DNA of 64,000 nt. Source: Eleusine coracana subsp. coracana. Its lineage: Eukaryota; Streptophyta; Magnoliopsida; Poales; Poaceae. The DNA is taken from NCBI GenBank assembly GCA_032690845.1, contig CM064420.1:60996707-61060706 (forward strand), given 5' to 3'. Both the position numbers and the translations under genes were made by a program. How positions within the stretch are numbered: position 1 is the first letter of the stretch; each line of letters starts with the position of its first letter. The notes under the pieces were generated by a model. It ran no database searches. It saw only the letters and a list, made by a program, of their open reading frames with translations, and was not told the DNA's origin. Below are positions 1 through 10,784 of this stretch, in pieces.

Positions 1-148
1 ATCCTTGATCGTGACAAATAGCAGGCAAGTGTTCGATTTTCCCTTGCCAAAACATGTCTGTGATAGAAGTGTGGATTTTGTTGGTCATGACATTCGTGAA
101 GAAATGATCTGAAAAAAAAAGTTCGTAAAGAAAAACTCGAGTCTTGTA

Positions 149-381
149 CTTCCTTTGTTCTTAAATTATTTTCATCGTTGATTTTTTTAGTAATTTTGAC
201 TATTCATCTTATTTAAAAAAAATTAAGTAATATCATATATATTGTCATAGTTTATTTTATTATTAAAAAAATTAAAATATAACTTAAAATTTTACATATT
301 TGAAATAATATTTTAAATAAAATGAATGATCAAAGTTAACTAAACAAATCAACTGCTACAACAATTTAAAAATGGAGGGAG
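149..381. repeat. Stowaway-like MITE
   Basis: An AT-rich element of about 233 bp. It begins CTTCCTTTGTTCTTAAATT and ends with the near inverted complement AATTTAAAAATGGAGGGAG, and it is flanked by TA on both sides (147-148 and 382-383). The terminal CTCCCTCC-type repeat and the TA target duplication are the hallmarks of Stowaway (Tc1/mariner-related) MITEs of grasses. It has no coding capacity. Confidence 0.7.
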
Positions 382-1181
382 TACCTTGCTACTTGCTTAT
401 TCAAACACATCTCATCAATGACAGTGTCTTTTTTTCGCCGGTCACGTCGAGAATAAAAGGTGAATTTGGTCTCTCTATGACAGCGAAGATGATGGTGGTG
501 GTGACATTGTCAACAACTTTCGTATTTTAGCGACATAGAGATTTAGTTTTTCAGACGATGACATTAAGGCGGAGATGATATTGTTGGCATGGAATAAAAT
601 TCTCCGATCCTTTTTTTTGTTTTGTCATGATTGATCCCAATCATGATGAAGAGCTTGTGAGATCAAGTTCAATATTTTTTTTCTTCTTCAGTGGCAGAAG
701 GAAGAAGAAGAAAGACACAAAAAAGAAGAGGATTATGCTCAATTTTATCTACAGAAATGTTGGTCGTCGTTTCCTGGACACCTGTTCTCAATCTGTTTGC
801 TTAGTGTTTGCTTATGTGGTCATCTATATGAATCTTTATACAGGTTTAGGATTGAGTTTTGAAGCTACATACTGAGTGCATTTAGTTATAATATCTTTAT
901 ATTTCAGAGTGTTTGTAACATGAAGATGTAATCGATTATTATTTAATATAATTCTTTTTTATGTAAAAAAACAACGATGGGCATGACCAAACGACCCGAT
1001 TTTTCTCGCAAAATTAAAACACTCATACGTTGCTATGATGCATGCAGCGTCCATTGTGCTAATGTTTTCTTGCCAGCAAATATATCTTTCAATGTATTTC
1101 ATATATATAATAAGTACATATCCATTTTATTCCAGAAACCGCCGCATGCGCGCGCGCGGGATCACGACACGCTGACTGATA
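382..1181. other. Intergenic, no supported gene
   Basis: An AT-rich stretch with simple A/T runs and poly-GAA/AAG patches. The short reading frames here, such as 627-875, are low-complexity (runs of Phe and Lys) and match no family I recognise. The 3' part is the downstream flank of the minus-strand gene that ends at 1182. Confidence 0.5.
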
Positions 1182-1770
1182 CTACAGACGGACGCAGTTG
1201 GCGGCGCCGGCTGGGCAGCAGCAGCAGCGCGGCCCCACCGCCTGGCCCGGCTCGACGTCGTCGTCGGCGGGCGCCGCGGAGAACTGGTAGCTGTGGAACT
1301 TGAACATGCCGCAGACGGTGCGGCACAGCTGGTCGTTCCACCGCGCGTCGCTGTCGCACTTCCGGGTGTCCCTCCGTATCGTCATGTCGAAAGTCACCGG
1401 TCCGGCGGCGGGGCCGCCGTCGTCCTTCGCCTCCCCCTCCATCACCACCGGCGCCGACGCCGTCCACTGCGTCGCAGCAGGCCCATCCGCCGCCGATACA
1501 CGGTCGCCGTCATCCTCCGGCGGCGGCGCCTCCCTAGCCCCTGCCGTGCCCGTCGCCAACAGAGAGTACGTAGTCAGAGCCATCACGTCAAAGTATCTTT
1601 TGTATATATATACGTCGTGCTAGCGACGACTCGAACAAGTGCGTATGTAGCAAGAAGAAGCTTCTACTAGAGCTCTTCTCACCTGCGGCGACGACGACGA
1701 GCGCCAGGAGCAGGAGGAGGACGACGCTGGCCGCCGTGGTGGCGGGGTTCGTCGAAGCTGACACTGCCAT
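1182..1770 (-). CDS. Small secreted cysteine-rich protein (hypothetical)
   Basis: Two exons, 1770-1683 and 1540-1182. The donor is CAG|GTGAG and the acceptor GGCAG|GG; splicing restores one frame of 148 codons. Residues 1-30 are a clear signal peptide: MAVSAS, an Ala/Thr stretch, then a long Leu/Val core ending VVVAAG. The mature part is acidic and then carries a cysteine-rich C-terminus, with Cys at KCDSDARW, QLCRTVCG and a terminal RCCCCPAGAANCVRL. The protein probably enters the secretory pathway and is disulphide-bonded in the cell wall or apoplast. I do not recognise a named family; the spacing does not match defensins, LTPs or RALF. A TATA box about 90 bp upstream and the good splice signals favour a real gene. 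A duplicated block lies just upstream. Confidence 0.6.
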
Positions 1771-1854
1771 CGTCTCGAGCTCGATGTGTGTAGGTGTCTA
1801 CTAGGTGATCTGGTTGCTCGATCCGGTTTGATACTGATTTGTACGCCGCGGGTG

Positions 1855-1866
1855 CGTTTTTATAGC
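1855..1866 (-). promoter_or_regulatory. TATA box of the cysteine-rich protein gene
   Basis: The minus strand reads GGCTATAAAAACGC here, about 90 bp before the ATG at 1770. This is a good plant TATA consensus at a normal distance, implying a 5' UTR of roughly 55 bp. Confidence 0.6.
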
Positions 1867-1892
1867 CAAGTAGAGGAGCGTATCCGAGAAAA

Positions 1893-2378
1893 ACAGTTCT
1901 GCTTCCAGAATGGGCTGCAACTCCAACTACTGTGGACTGCAATTGCCAAATTAAATGATATCTCATCCTTATGTCTAATGATTTGCACTTCTTTTTTCCA
2001 TTATCAACCAACAGAAAAGGAAAATAAGTGGAAAAATAATTGGATTTCTTAGATATAATTGTCCGTTCACCATGTTGGGTAAGCCATATCAATATCATCG
2101 TGCTTGGTTATCCCGGGGATAGAGCTCTGCATGCAGAATGGGCTGCAACTGCTGCTACTGTGGGATGCAATCGCCATATCCGCATACAAATGTGGTCACT
2201 GATCAGTACGTCTTGGTGGGACATAGATGCCAAAATATCTCAAATTTCTACTACTACTTTTTCGTCATCAACCACAAGAAAGGACAAGAGAATGGTAAAA
2301 ACAATTAAGATTTTCTTAGATACATACAACTATATTGATGGTTCACCATGTTGGAGAAGCCATATCTTAATGTTTGGA
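1893..2378. repeat. Diverged direct duplication upstream of the cysteine-rich gene
   Basis: Two copies lie in the same orientation, about 1893-2105 and 2120-2378. Shared blocks, in order, are 'cagaatgggctgcaact', 'tactgtgg..tgcaat.gcca', 'tcatcaacca', 'tttcttagata' and 'gttcaccatgttgg..aagccatat'. The internal spacing differs by small indels. The copies contain no open frame that continues across both. Confidence 0.6.
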
Positions 2379-3820
2379 TATATGTTTTTTAAAATAGTAA
2401 ATTTTATTCCAACCTCTATAAAAAAAAGGCAATGAACAAATTAACCGCTCCACTAAAATCTACACGCTAGAAGGAAGTGTTGTAACCTCATAACATAGAA
2501 GGTTGAAATTGATAGCTTCATAAAAAAGGTGATATATCATCATAAGTTCATGACATCTTTATCGCTTAAGAGCAAGTATAATGGAGAAGTTTGAACGGAC
2601 GACATCTGATAGAAAAGAGAGAGATAAGAGGAGAGAGAAGGAAGCGGGCGACTGCCGAGTCGCCAGCGCAAGTGGGCGAAACCATCACTCCTCTATACAA
2701 TAACTTCCATACATTGAGCAACGTCTTGAATGGCTGCAGGGCCACCACCATAGCTCATGGCCGCAGTCGTGAGTCGTCGGTATGTTGGCGACGCTATTAA
2801 ACCTGCACATGCCGGCGATTCTATTAAATCTGCTCTAATCAAATAAAGATTTTCACCCCGAACAGTACGATATCAATAAATACGGCCTCGGTAGATAACG
2901 GTTCTGCAAAGGTGTGGGCAATCTTCTCGATCTCGTGCATGGAAAGGGGCCCATTTGCTGGCTTGGCTGGGAACGTTGGAACAGCGGGCGGGTGCATAGA
3001 AGCTTCTTGCACCATTGGTTCCAACCGTGCAGTCCTGGTTGACCGCACCAGACTCAAAGACTGGAATTTGAAATTCCTCTGCTCCGGGACCGGAGCACAG
3101 CGGTGGAATTTGAAGTTAGGATGTGGCTTTTTGTTTGTTTATCCCACCGGGCGTCCTCCGCGATGAACCCCTTTCAATTCGCACCAGACTTGGGAGCTTT
3201 GTTGCGGATCCACCAGCGGTGCGTGTCTGGGCACAGAGCGCGCGCGCGCGCATGCAAACAGAGTTTAGGCCACGTCGTTTCTCCTGATCTCTCAAGGACG
3301 CGGCGGATTATTGGAACTCTTCACCTGTGGAGACACACCACCCTCACCGAGTTTCCACGCAATTGCCGCCATCTTGAATTCGGGACTGACGGACGGCGAG
3401 CGGGATATATTTTCAAGTGGCTTGGCTACTTGTAAGCGTGTGTCTCGAACGCTCGCTGCCCGTGCCGTGCTTGTTCTACGGGAGAGTTATATTCCGGGGG
3501 CCGTTCGTGTGTGCTTGTCCGCGACCGCGACGACCATCAGTAGTTTGACAAGTTTGCAGAGTTGCCGTGTCAGTGTCAGTGAGATAACTGCTCGTAATTA
3601 GGAAAGTTATATTAGGAGAGGTGATGTAGCTGATGGTATACTGGTATGGTGCAAAACGACTTGCTTCTTTATCTCCGAACCCGACCGCTAATACGGTACG
3701 TATTGATGGTTGCACGGAGTCGTGGCGAGTCCGAGTCGTATCGCCGTTCAGCCTCAGCAGACTCGGTCGATGCCTGCGTTTCCGTGCCCGAGCGGCTCGC
3801 GACATGGCTCACGGCGGGCT
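2379..3820. other. Intergenic, no supported gene
   Basis: Mixed-composition DNA between the divergently oriented cysteine-rich gene and the GDSL esterase. It has a short (CG)n run near 3239-3250. Several overlapping short frames occur but none has a recognisable domain. The right part must contain the GDSL esterase promoter. Confidence 0.4.
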
Positions 3821-3830
3821 GAATAAATAT
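3821..3830 (+). promoter_or_regulatory. Possible TATA box of the GDSL esterase gene
   Basis: The sequence GAATAAATAT lies about 75 bp upstream of the chosen ATG at 3903. It is a weak match to the plant TATA consensus but well placed. Confidence 0.35.
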
Positions 3831-3902
3831 GCACCCGTGGCCCTCCAGCCTCTTCCACACAGAAGCGCGATTGATCAAAGGCGAACACCAAGCATACGTA
3901 CA

Positions 3903-5105
3903 ATGGGGTCTCGCGTCCTGCTCGTCGCGTTGGCGACACTACTCCTCGTCGTCAGTCCGTGTCACGCAAGGCCGATGCCGCGATCGAAGGCGGCGCAAGG
4001 AACAGTGGCGAACGGCATCACGGCGATCTACAACTTCGGAGACTCCCTGTCCGACACCGGTAACCTCCTCCGGGAGGGAGACGCCTCCGGCGTGCTGCAA
4101 TACACCACTGGTCTTCCCTACGGCTCGACCATCGGTGGTGCCACGGGACGGTGCTCCGACGGATACCTCATGATCGACTTTCTCGCAAAGGACCTTGGCT
4201 TGCCGCTGCTCAACCCGTACCTGAACAAGGACGCGGACTTGAAGCATGGCGCCAACTTCGCCGTCGCGGGTGCCACCGCTCTCGACGCGGTGGCGCTCGC
4301 AAGGAGAGGCGTCGTTGTGCCCCACACCAGCAGCTCCCTGGGCGTCCAGCTGGAATGGTTCAAAGAGTTTATGAGCGCCAATAATACCAAGTCTTCGCAA
4401 GAGATCCGCGAGAAGCTGGCGCAGTCATTGGTCATGGTGGGAGAGATCGGCGGCAACGACTACAACTACGCCTTCCAGGCGAACAAGCCCCTGGCCGGAG
4501 GCGAGCGCAACTTGTACAATTTCGGGCGAATGGTGACCGGCGCGGTGGAGGCGATGGTGCTCGTCCCGGAGGTGGTGCGTTCCATCACGAGCGCGGCCAG
4601 GGAGCTGCTCGACATGGGCGCGACCCGGCTGGTGATCCCGGGAAACTTCCCGCTCGGGTGCGTGCCGAGCTACTTGTCCGCGGCCAACGAGAAGGACCCG
4701 GCAGCGTACGATTCCAACGGTTGTCTCATCGGCCTGAACCTGTTCGCGCAGATGCACAACGTGCTGCTACAAGAGCAGATCCGGGAGCTGCGCGCGGCGT
4801 ACCCGGCCGCCACCATCGCCTACGCCGACTACTTTTACGCGTACGTGCAGATGCTCAGGGACGCCGGCAAGACCGGGTTCGACAAGGGGAGCGTGATGAA
4901 GGCGTGCTGCGGCACTGGAGGTGGAGCTTACAACGTCGATATGGACCGGATGTGCGGCGCGCCGGGCACGACGGTGTGCGCGAGGCCGGACCAGTACCTC
5001 AGCTTCGACGGCGTGCACCTGACGCAGCGCGCGTATCGCGTCATGACCGACTTGCTCTATCACAAGGGCTTCGCGTCCCCTGCGCCGGTGGAGTTCCCGC
5101 GTTAG
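3903..5105 (+). CDS. GDSL-type esterase/lipase (SGNH hydrolase), secreted
   Basis: A single-exon protein of 400 aa; plant GDSL lipases are usually 350-400 aa. The frame stays open upstream to 3633, but the ATG at 3903 is preferred because it starts a signal peptide (MGSRVLLVALATLLLVV, cleavage near CHA-RP). SGNH blocks are in order: block I FGDSLSDTGN with the nucleophile Ser48; block II around TGRCSDG (81-87) with its Gly; block III GEIGGNDYNY with Gly184 and Asn185; block V FDGVHLT with Asp369 and His372. All four catalytic or oxyanion positions are present, so an active acyl-ester hydrolase secreted to the cell wall or apoplast is expected. The substrate cannot be inferred. Many plant relatives have several introns; this one has none. 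Confidence 0.93.
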   Translation: MGSRVLLVALATLLLVVSPCHARPMPRSKAAQGTVANGITAIYNFGDSLSDTGNLLREGDASGVLQYTTGLPYGSTIGGATGRCSDGYLMIDFLAKDLGLPLLNPYLNKDADLKHGANFAVAGATALDAVALARRGVVVPHTSSSLGVQLEWFKEFMSANNTKSSQEIREKLAQSLVMVGEIGGNDYNYAFQANKPLAGGERNLYNFGRMVTGAVEAMVLVPEVVRSITSAARELLDMGATRLVIPGNFPLGCVPSYLSAANEKDPAAYDSNGCLIGLNLFAQMHNVLLQEQIRELRAAYPAATIAYADYFYAYVQMLRDAGKTGFDKGSVMKACCGTGGGAYNVDMDRMCGAPGTTVCARPDQYLSFDGVHLTQRAYRVMTDLLYHKGFASPAPVEFPR

Positions 5106-7084
5106 TGTAGACAATAGACAGTCGTCTGTGCTCTGTTTCTTGCTGGAATTATAGTGATGTATAGTTTATGTTTATGTAGTGCCGGACGAAGGGATTTAAT
5201 TAGTTGTGTAACATTTGTGTTTATATTGCTGAGCATATAATTTCAGTAACTTTCCTTCTCATATCCTTAACCGTACCATGATGAAGTACAATGTCCTAAT
5301 AGAGTGCACTGACCGCTGCCTGCGTACTGTCCATTGTTCATTCAGAAGCTCACGTTTATCCTCCACTTGTAAGAACAGAGACTGATTAACGGAGCGTTCC
5401 ACCAGATTAGGACCCCAAAAACATGCTCCACACACGATAACTCACATTAGTAGCGCAACTGAATCACATGTTAGCACAACAGAGCGACCACGAGGATAAG
5501 AATCACCAGCAGCCCAGCAGAGCGGACATGGCTTCATTCACCTGAACCCCACCAAATTCTGGCGAGCAATCTCGAGATTTTCCCGAGCTATTTCTGCTCG
5601 CCCATGAACAATAATTATCTCGTTCGCTGTGGCTGCTGCTTCTCCAACTCCGAGCAATGCAACGGCGGCGGCACAGCTCTCGGTGTCGCACTGCTCTGCT
5701 CGATTCGCCGGCGGGGACAGCACCCTGACCCTTGAATCGCGTGCGCACACGCCCAGAGCAGCAGCTCGAGCGCGAGGCAACGAGGAGTGGATCCGGGCGT
5801 CGGAGCGCATGCGCAACCGCCGTCGGTCACCGTCCTTGGCTACCGTGCCCTCGGCTCGCCGCCATTGCGGCCGGCATGGGGGACGCCTCTGCCACTCTAG
5901 GGTGGGAGCTAGGACCATGAACGACGCGCCGGAGCACCGAAACATCAGAGTGGGATGAGAGCGGTGAAGACGCGGTCAGACGCCACATCGCCGGTCCGAC
6001 ATTTTACGAATCACCCCCTGGATTGGATCGCGATTAATAATCGCGATCCATATATTTGCAAAATGAACCCTAGTTTGGATCGTGACTATTAACCGTGATC
6101 TAAATTAGGGGTGTTTATGTAAATATTCGTATGCAAAAAGACCCCTTGTTTTGGATCGGTTTCCTACGCCGCCGCCGCCTCCGTTCCATCCGGAAGCGCA
6201 GAACCTGTCCCCGCTCATGGATTCCTTGCTCCAGAACCGTCACCACCAATCACTCCACTCATTCGTCCCCAACATAGCTTCATCCGAACCGCGCCACGCG
6301 ACTGAGCTCGCACCGGCGGGGCATGACAGCTTGGTCCGGACCTCGCCGTCGTCTCCTTCCGCAACCACGAATGCAGGGAATCCACATCGTTGTGCAACCG
6401 CTTGAAGATTTTCCCGCAGTGGAGTTTATGGAGGTGCGACGAGCATGGTTGCTGTCAGACTGGCTGCCCCTGCGCAGTTCTTCTGGTGAGTGGTGACAGT
6501 CCCCACCCCCTCTACTCCACATCCAGTTTCGTGAAACTACTTTCAAGCATTTCTTTAAGCAAAATCCAAAGAATCGGTTGCCATAGTTAATAGAGAAGAC
6601 ATTGTTCTCTTAATCCAAACTGATTTGCAGGCACTTTTTTTTAAAAAAAAATTGGATTTGCAGGCACTTTGTATGTCTCTAATCAGGAGTCATCAGAAGT
6701 CCAAATCATGAAGTTCTATTCTAGACCTTCCTAACTGTTACAGTATTACACAAGCCATACACAAGTATTTCTGCCTCTGCAATGCTTTTAGAGCTATAAC
6801 AACTTACACATGTAATATTTGTTTCTAGAATCCTTAAGAAAGCCATGAACTGAGGTCCAATTAGACCCAAAAAAACATCATATCTGAACTTTCCGGGCCT
6901 CGTGGAATGTGCAATGTCTGCTACAAACATCGGGGACATCACTGGTATCCACTGTCAAAATGTTACACCACCAGCACTTCAGTCCGTATGACACCTTTTA
7001 TTCCCAACTCACATACTGACAGAATTATTCTTCCTAAATAGCAACATTTAACGAGACTCTTCTAAAAGTCTGCACCGTTTACAG
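5106..7084. other. Intergenic region without a supported gene
   Basis: The first part is the 3' flank of the GDSL gene. A GC-rich patch at about 5500-5960 and another at 6150-6400 carry overlapping open frames on both strands, but none shows a domain or a consistent splice structure. The right end is the 3' flank of the DUF639 pseudogene. A striking palindrome at 6024-6050 is listed separately. Confidence 0.4.
6024..6050. repeat. 27-bp perfect palindrome with a related imperfect palindrome beside it
   Basis: TGGATCGCGATTA is followed by A and then its exact inverted complement. A related imperfect palindrome built on GGATCGTGAC..CCGTGATCT follows at about 6074-6102, and a third partial GGATCG motif occurs near 6153. 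No gene overlaps them. Confidence 0.75.
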
Positions 7085-9994
7085 TTACACGGGATGACAC
7101 AGCGCTTCACTGAAGTTGAGTATAGTAGTTTCGTCATCAAGATATTCACAGATCGCTCTTGTCAACTGTCCGAACCGGATGGCGGGCATGGACTCCCACC
7201 ACTCCCTCCACCACCAGTTGTCGTGCGGGTTCGACGAGTCCCTAGCGATCCTCGTGTTCGCCATGAAGCCACCTGCGGTCAGCCCTATCAGGATGAACTT
7301 GAACGGGACCACAACCATCAGCCAGCGCCACCACACACCCGGTCAGCATCCATATCATCGTCTCCGTGTGCTGTTTACAGAAGAAGGCGCAGTTTCAACA
7401 ACAGAAATCACCACATGAGTGAAGTGCTAGCAACCAAAATGGAAGACAACCACCAAAGGGTATGAATTGTATTGGTACCTTTGGCGACTTCGCCAGGGCA
7501 ATGACCACATTCTGAGGATGATAATGTTTGCTATCTTGATATACTTGTGTGCTTTCTTCAGGCTCTGTTGTGCTTCCACTATGCTCTCCATTGTTGACTT
7601 GTCTGAAGATGTATGATCACTTCCGATTGTATCTTGCCAATCTTTCTTTTTCTAGCCCAAACCATCATGCCAACAGCCATTGTCAGGCTTACAACTAACA
7701 CATAACCGATCAGAGCTGGCACATCAGGTCCCTGGAACTTTGACTCAAATGTAGCCAGATTCGTAACCAAAACGGTCAACTTGAGGTACCGTGTATAGAC
7801 TTACATGTATATGGTCAGCAAAATTACAGCAAGGACACCACCTGTCAAAAGTGATCTCTCCCACGAGGTTATCTACTGGATTATTGGACGCAATTTGCCC
7901 AAGGGAGTAACTAAACCCTTCATAAGAAATGCAGAATTATTCAAAAATGCTGGCTTAACACAAGAAAAATAATGACAACTAAAACTCAAAACAATCCAAA
8001 AAGAGCCAAAAAGAAAACATCAAGGAAATGATCATACCACCAGTATAAGAAGGCTGTCGCCCTGTCGGTGATGCCTTCACCCTTCATCCCATCGACCGCA
8101 ACATTAGCAGCTGTGACTTCCTTGGCCTCATCTTTTACCTAATCAATCGTATTTTCGAGGCACGCCAGAGGTTGTTCGTGGCTATTCAAGTCCATATCAC
8201 TATCTTTTGCCATCTCGGCACTCAAAGGTACCAGATGAGACTTGCTCAAACTTTGGAACACATAGGATGCATTCAATCGGGTGATGGTTGACGTCTGTTT
8301 CAGGTTGATCGCTAGTTGTTTGAGTACAAAATCACCATTGGGCAGGTCATCGTATAGCGAGAAAACTAAAAAGCTAGATGGGAGTGGCGGTGACATCCTC
8401 AACATCTCTCTTGCAGCATGGAGACTTATTACTCCCAATATAATTCTGGAGTGCACCTCCCACTTGTGAATGGGGGATTCTATGTTATACATTGATACAA
8501 AACGGTGAATAAAGAGAACTTCTCTTATCAGAGTATAAGCCACATATCGCGCCTTGTTGAGCTGGTTACCTCTGGGAACTCCAAAACAAAAGGTTCCGAT
8601 CTGTGCAGATGAATGGTTAATGCCTAACTGAACAACAATAACTATTCTGTGACAATGTATTTATGACGGTGACTTTTAAAAAAAATGATCAGGTCAAGTC
8701 GTTCATCTTATCAATTAAAGGTCAAAGTAAATGGAACTCACAATGACTCGAATAAGATGGCTTTGTCAAACAAAGGAACGCCAAAAGGGACTGTCGAAGT
8801 TGTGTTAATTTGATGTTCAGTTTCAGTGTCTGAAAGATCAACCATGAAAGCAGATTCATACGAATTGTGCCAGAAGCCTCAAAATACAGTGCCCTGTTTG
8901 TCAGTGTCAGCCGACCTGAATAATCCAAAATCAAACGTTGCAAGTTTCAAACGTATGCATTGAATATCTAAGATAATACCAAAATGGCAATTACTACTGA
9001 AGTAAACTGGAAGTTTATGTTACTAGGAACAGAGGCAGCCAGTGCCCAAAAATAAGAAACAAGGTGACCAGATTAATGATCTGGCCAACTGGAGGTTCCA
9101 ATGTGCCTCACTACCCTTTGTGTTCCTGCTGTTCTCTCCATGTGCAAAATGAATTCATCTTCAGCAAAGTCAATTCCTGTTGGAGTTGGCAAATTTTGCA
9201 AGGACTTAAATGACCTGAGGAAAAAGGTGTATAAATTATGCTAGACATTGCCGATAATGTTAATAATTAACAGAATGAGAATGTTGGATCATGTTGTGGA
9301 AGCTGCAACATACTTGTCCATTTCTTTCATGAATCTGTCATAAGCAGGGTAGTGAAGCCTGCTAGCTGTGGTAGTGGTGAGAGCTTCAAAAGTGAATCGA
9401 GCATTGACAAGATCACAAGCCAAAGGGAATACAGATCCAAACCACACATATGCATCTTCTCCGACAGTTGGTTCTTCATTCACCTGCAACATTGTTATCA
9501 TAAGTAGTATATGGTTTGGAGCAAACTAACCCTGTGATTACGATGATCCGTTATGTGGTTGGCATGCTTACAAGAAGAGGCATGACATCCGAATAAAATA
9601 GTGAAGTGTCATCACCCATCACAGCTTTATTTTCTCCAAGTGGTTCCTTTCTATCTTCCCTTTCTTTTACTATGCTCTCCTGAAATATTTAGCACATCGA
9701 TGAGTTCAGAACCAAAAGCATTTTCTTGTATGACATATACTATATGCAGAATCACCAACCATGGTAATCTGTTGATCCGAAGGCGTGGGTGTCTCCCTAG
9801 CCAGCATCATACCAAAAGTGAACCGGCTAAATAATCCGTCACTAATCTTGTCTCCCAGATCACGAGATGTGATAATTTGTAGCGCCTGAAGGCTACAAAA
9901 CTCAACTAGTCTTCTCGAGTAGCTGTCTACCGCAGCAGTCTTTAAGCCCAACTCAAAGTCGGCGATCAAATCACTGACACTCCGGTCCAGTGCC
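7085..9994 (-). pseudogene. DUF639 family protein, decayed
   Basis: Nine exon-like blocks align in order with plant DUF639 membrane proteins: 9994-9760, 9679-9572, 9483-9314, 9214-9081, 8915-8742, 8600-8041, about 7930-7805, about 7770-7480 and about 7340-7085. Family signatures seen include FSRFTFGMMLARE, LHYPAYDRFMKEMDKY, GRLTLTNRALYFEA, PFGVPLFDKAILFES and C-terminal hydrophobic segments. The locus is broken many times. No 5' exon is visible above 9994. The donor after 9081 reads AT instead of GT. Frames shift near 8860, 8530 and 7636. In-frame TAG codons stand at 8141-8139 and 7875-7873. Any one could be a sequencing error; all together indicate a pseudogene. The function of the intact family is poorly known. 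Confidence 0.85.
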
Positions 9995-10784
9995 CTGTGT
10001 GGCAGTAACATATTAATTGCTCAATTTGGATGGCCTAATCACCTAGTAAGCTGATGAAAACAAACATATTATATCCAAACAAACTTGGTGCAAAACGAAT
10101 GTAAGTATTGCCTTGGAAATTAAGGTGGACAGATTCATAAAAAATTGACATTTTATAATTTCATTCTGCACTCTGCAGTACCCAGATCCTTGATATTAGA
10201 AGGATTGCAAGTTCTGAACTTGTGCTCGATACATATGTTTCCTATGAGTTGATTTGAAAAAACAATGGTTCAATTCGCAGAAACGAGAAAAAGTTTAGTC
10301 TAGTCCCAGTACATGAGTGGGAGAAAATCATCAGAATTTCATCAAGGTATGGAGGAACTGAAAAACTATCATATCACAGGAAGTTAGACAGTAATGAAAG
10401 CATGACATAAGCATAAAAAATCTATAAAGATGCAAAATCATCAGAATTCTCGACTTGTCTTCAATTTCCAATTGGAAAAATTCATTCTACCAGGTGTTAG
10501 GATGCAAGTCAATTCTCTATTTCTAATCATTGAGAGAACTCATGACAAAGTGACGTCTTCAATTTCCAATTGGAAACATTCGTTAAACCACAAACGACAT
10601 GAATACAAGTACATACTATGATACAGATTCACCCGGTTGGCAACATAGCATTGCACTGCTTAAACCTTCATTTCAACTACATACAGGTAGGACAATATAT
10701 ACAGATGCACTCTAGGCTACATACACGGCAGTGAATTCAATTTCATGCTACACAAGTTAGTCAACACCAGTTGAGTCAAATCCG
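9995..10784. other. Intergenic, AT-rich
   Basis: No exon of the DUF639 locus or of the kinase gene can be recognised here. It contains a short direct repeat, 'tcttcaatttccaattggaaa', near 10456 and 10556. The right end is the 3' flank of the kinase gene. Confidence 0.5.

Noticed and set aside
627..875. An 82-codon frame near the left edge
   Set aside because: Low-complexity Phe and Lys runs; no recognisable domain.
3633..3902. N-terminal extension of the GDSL esterase by 90 residues
   Set aside because: It would bury the signal peptide that starts at 3903, and a TATA-like box lies within it.
5538..5958. Overlapping open frames in a GC-rich patch
   Set aside because: Frames on both strands are Arg/Ala-rich, with no family resemblance or splice structure.
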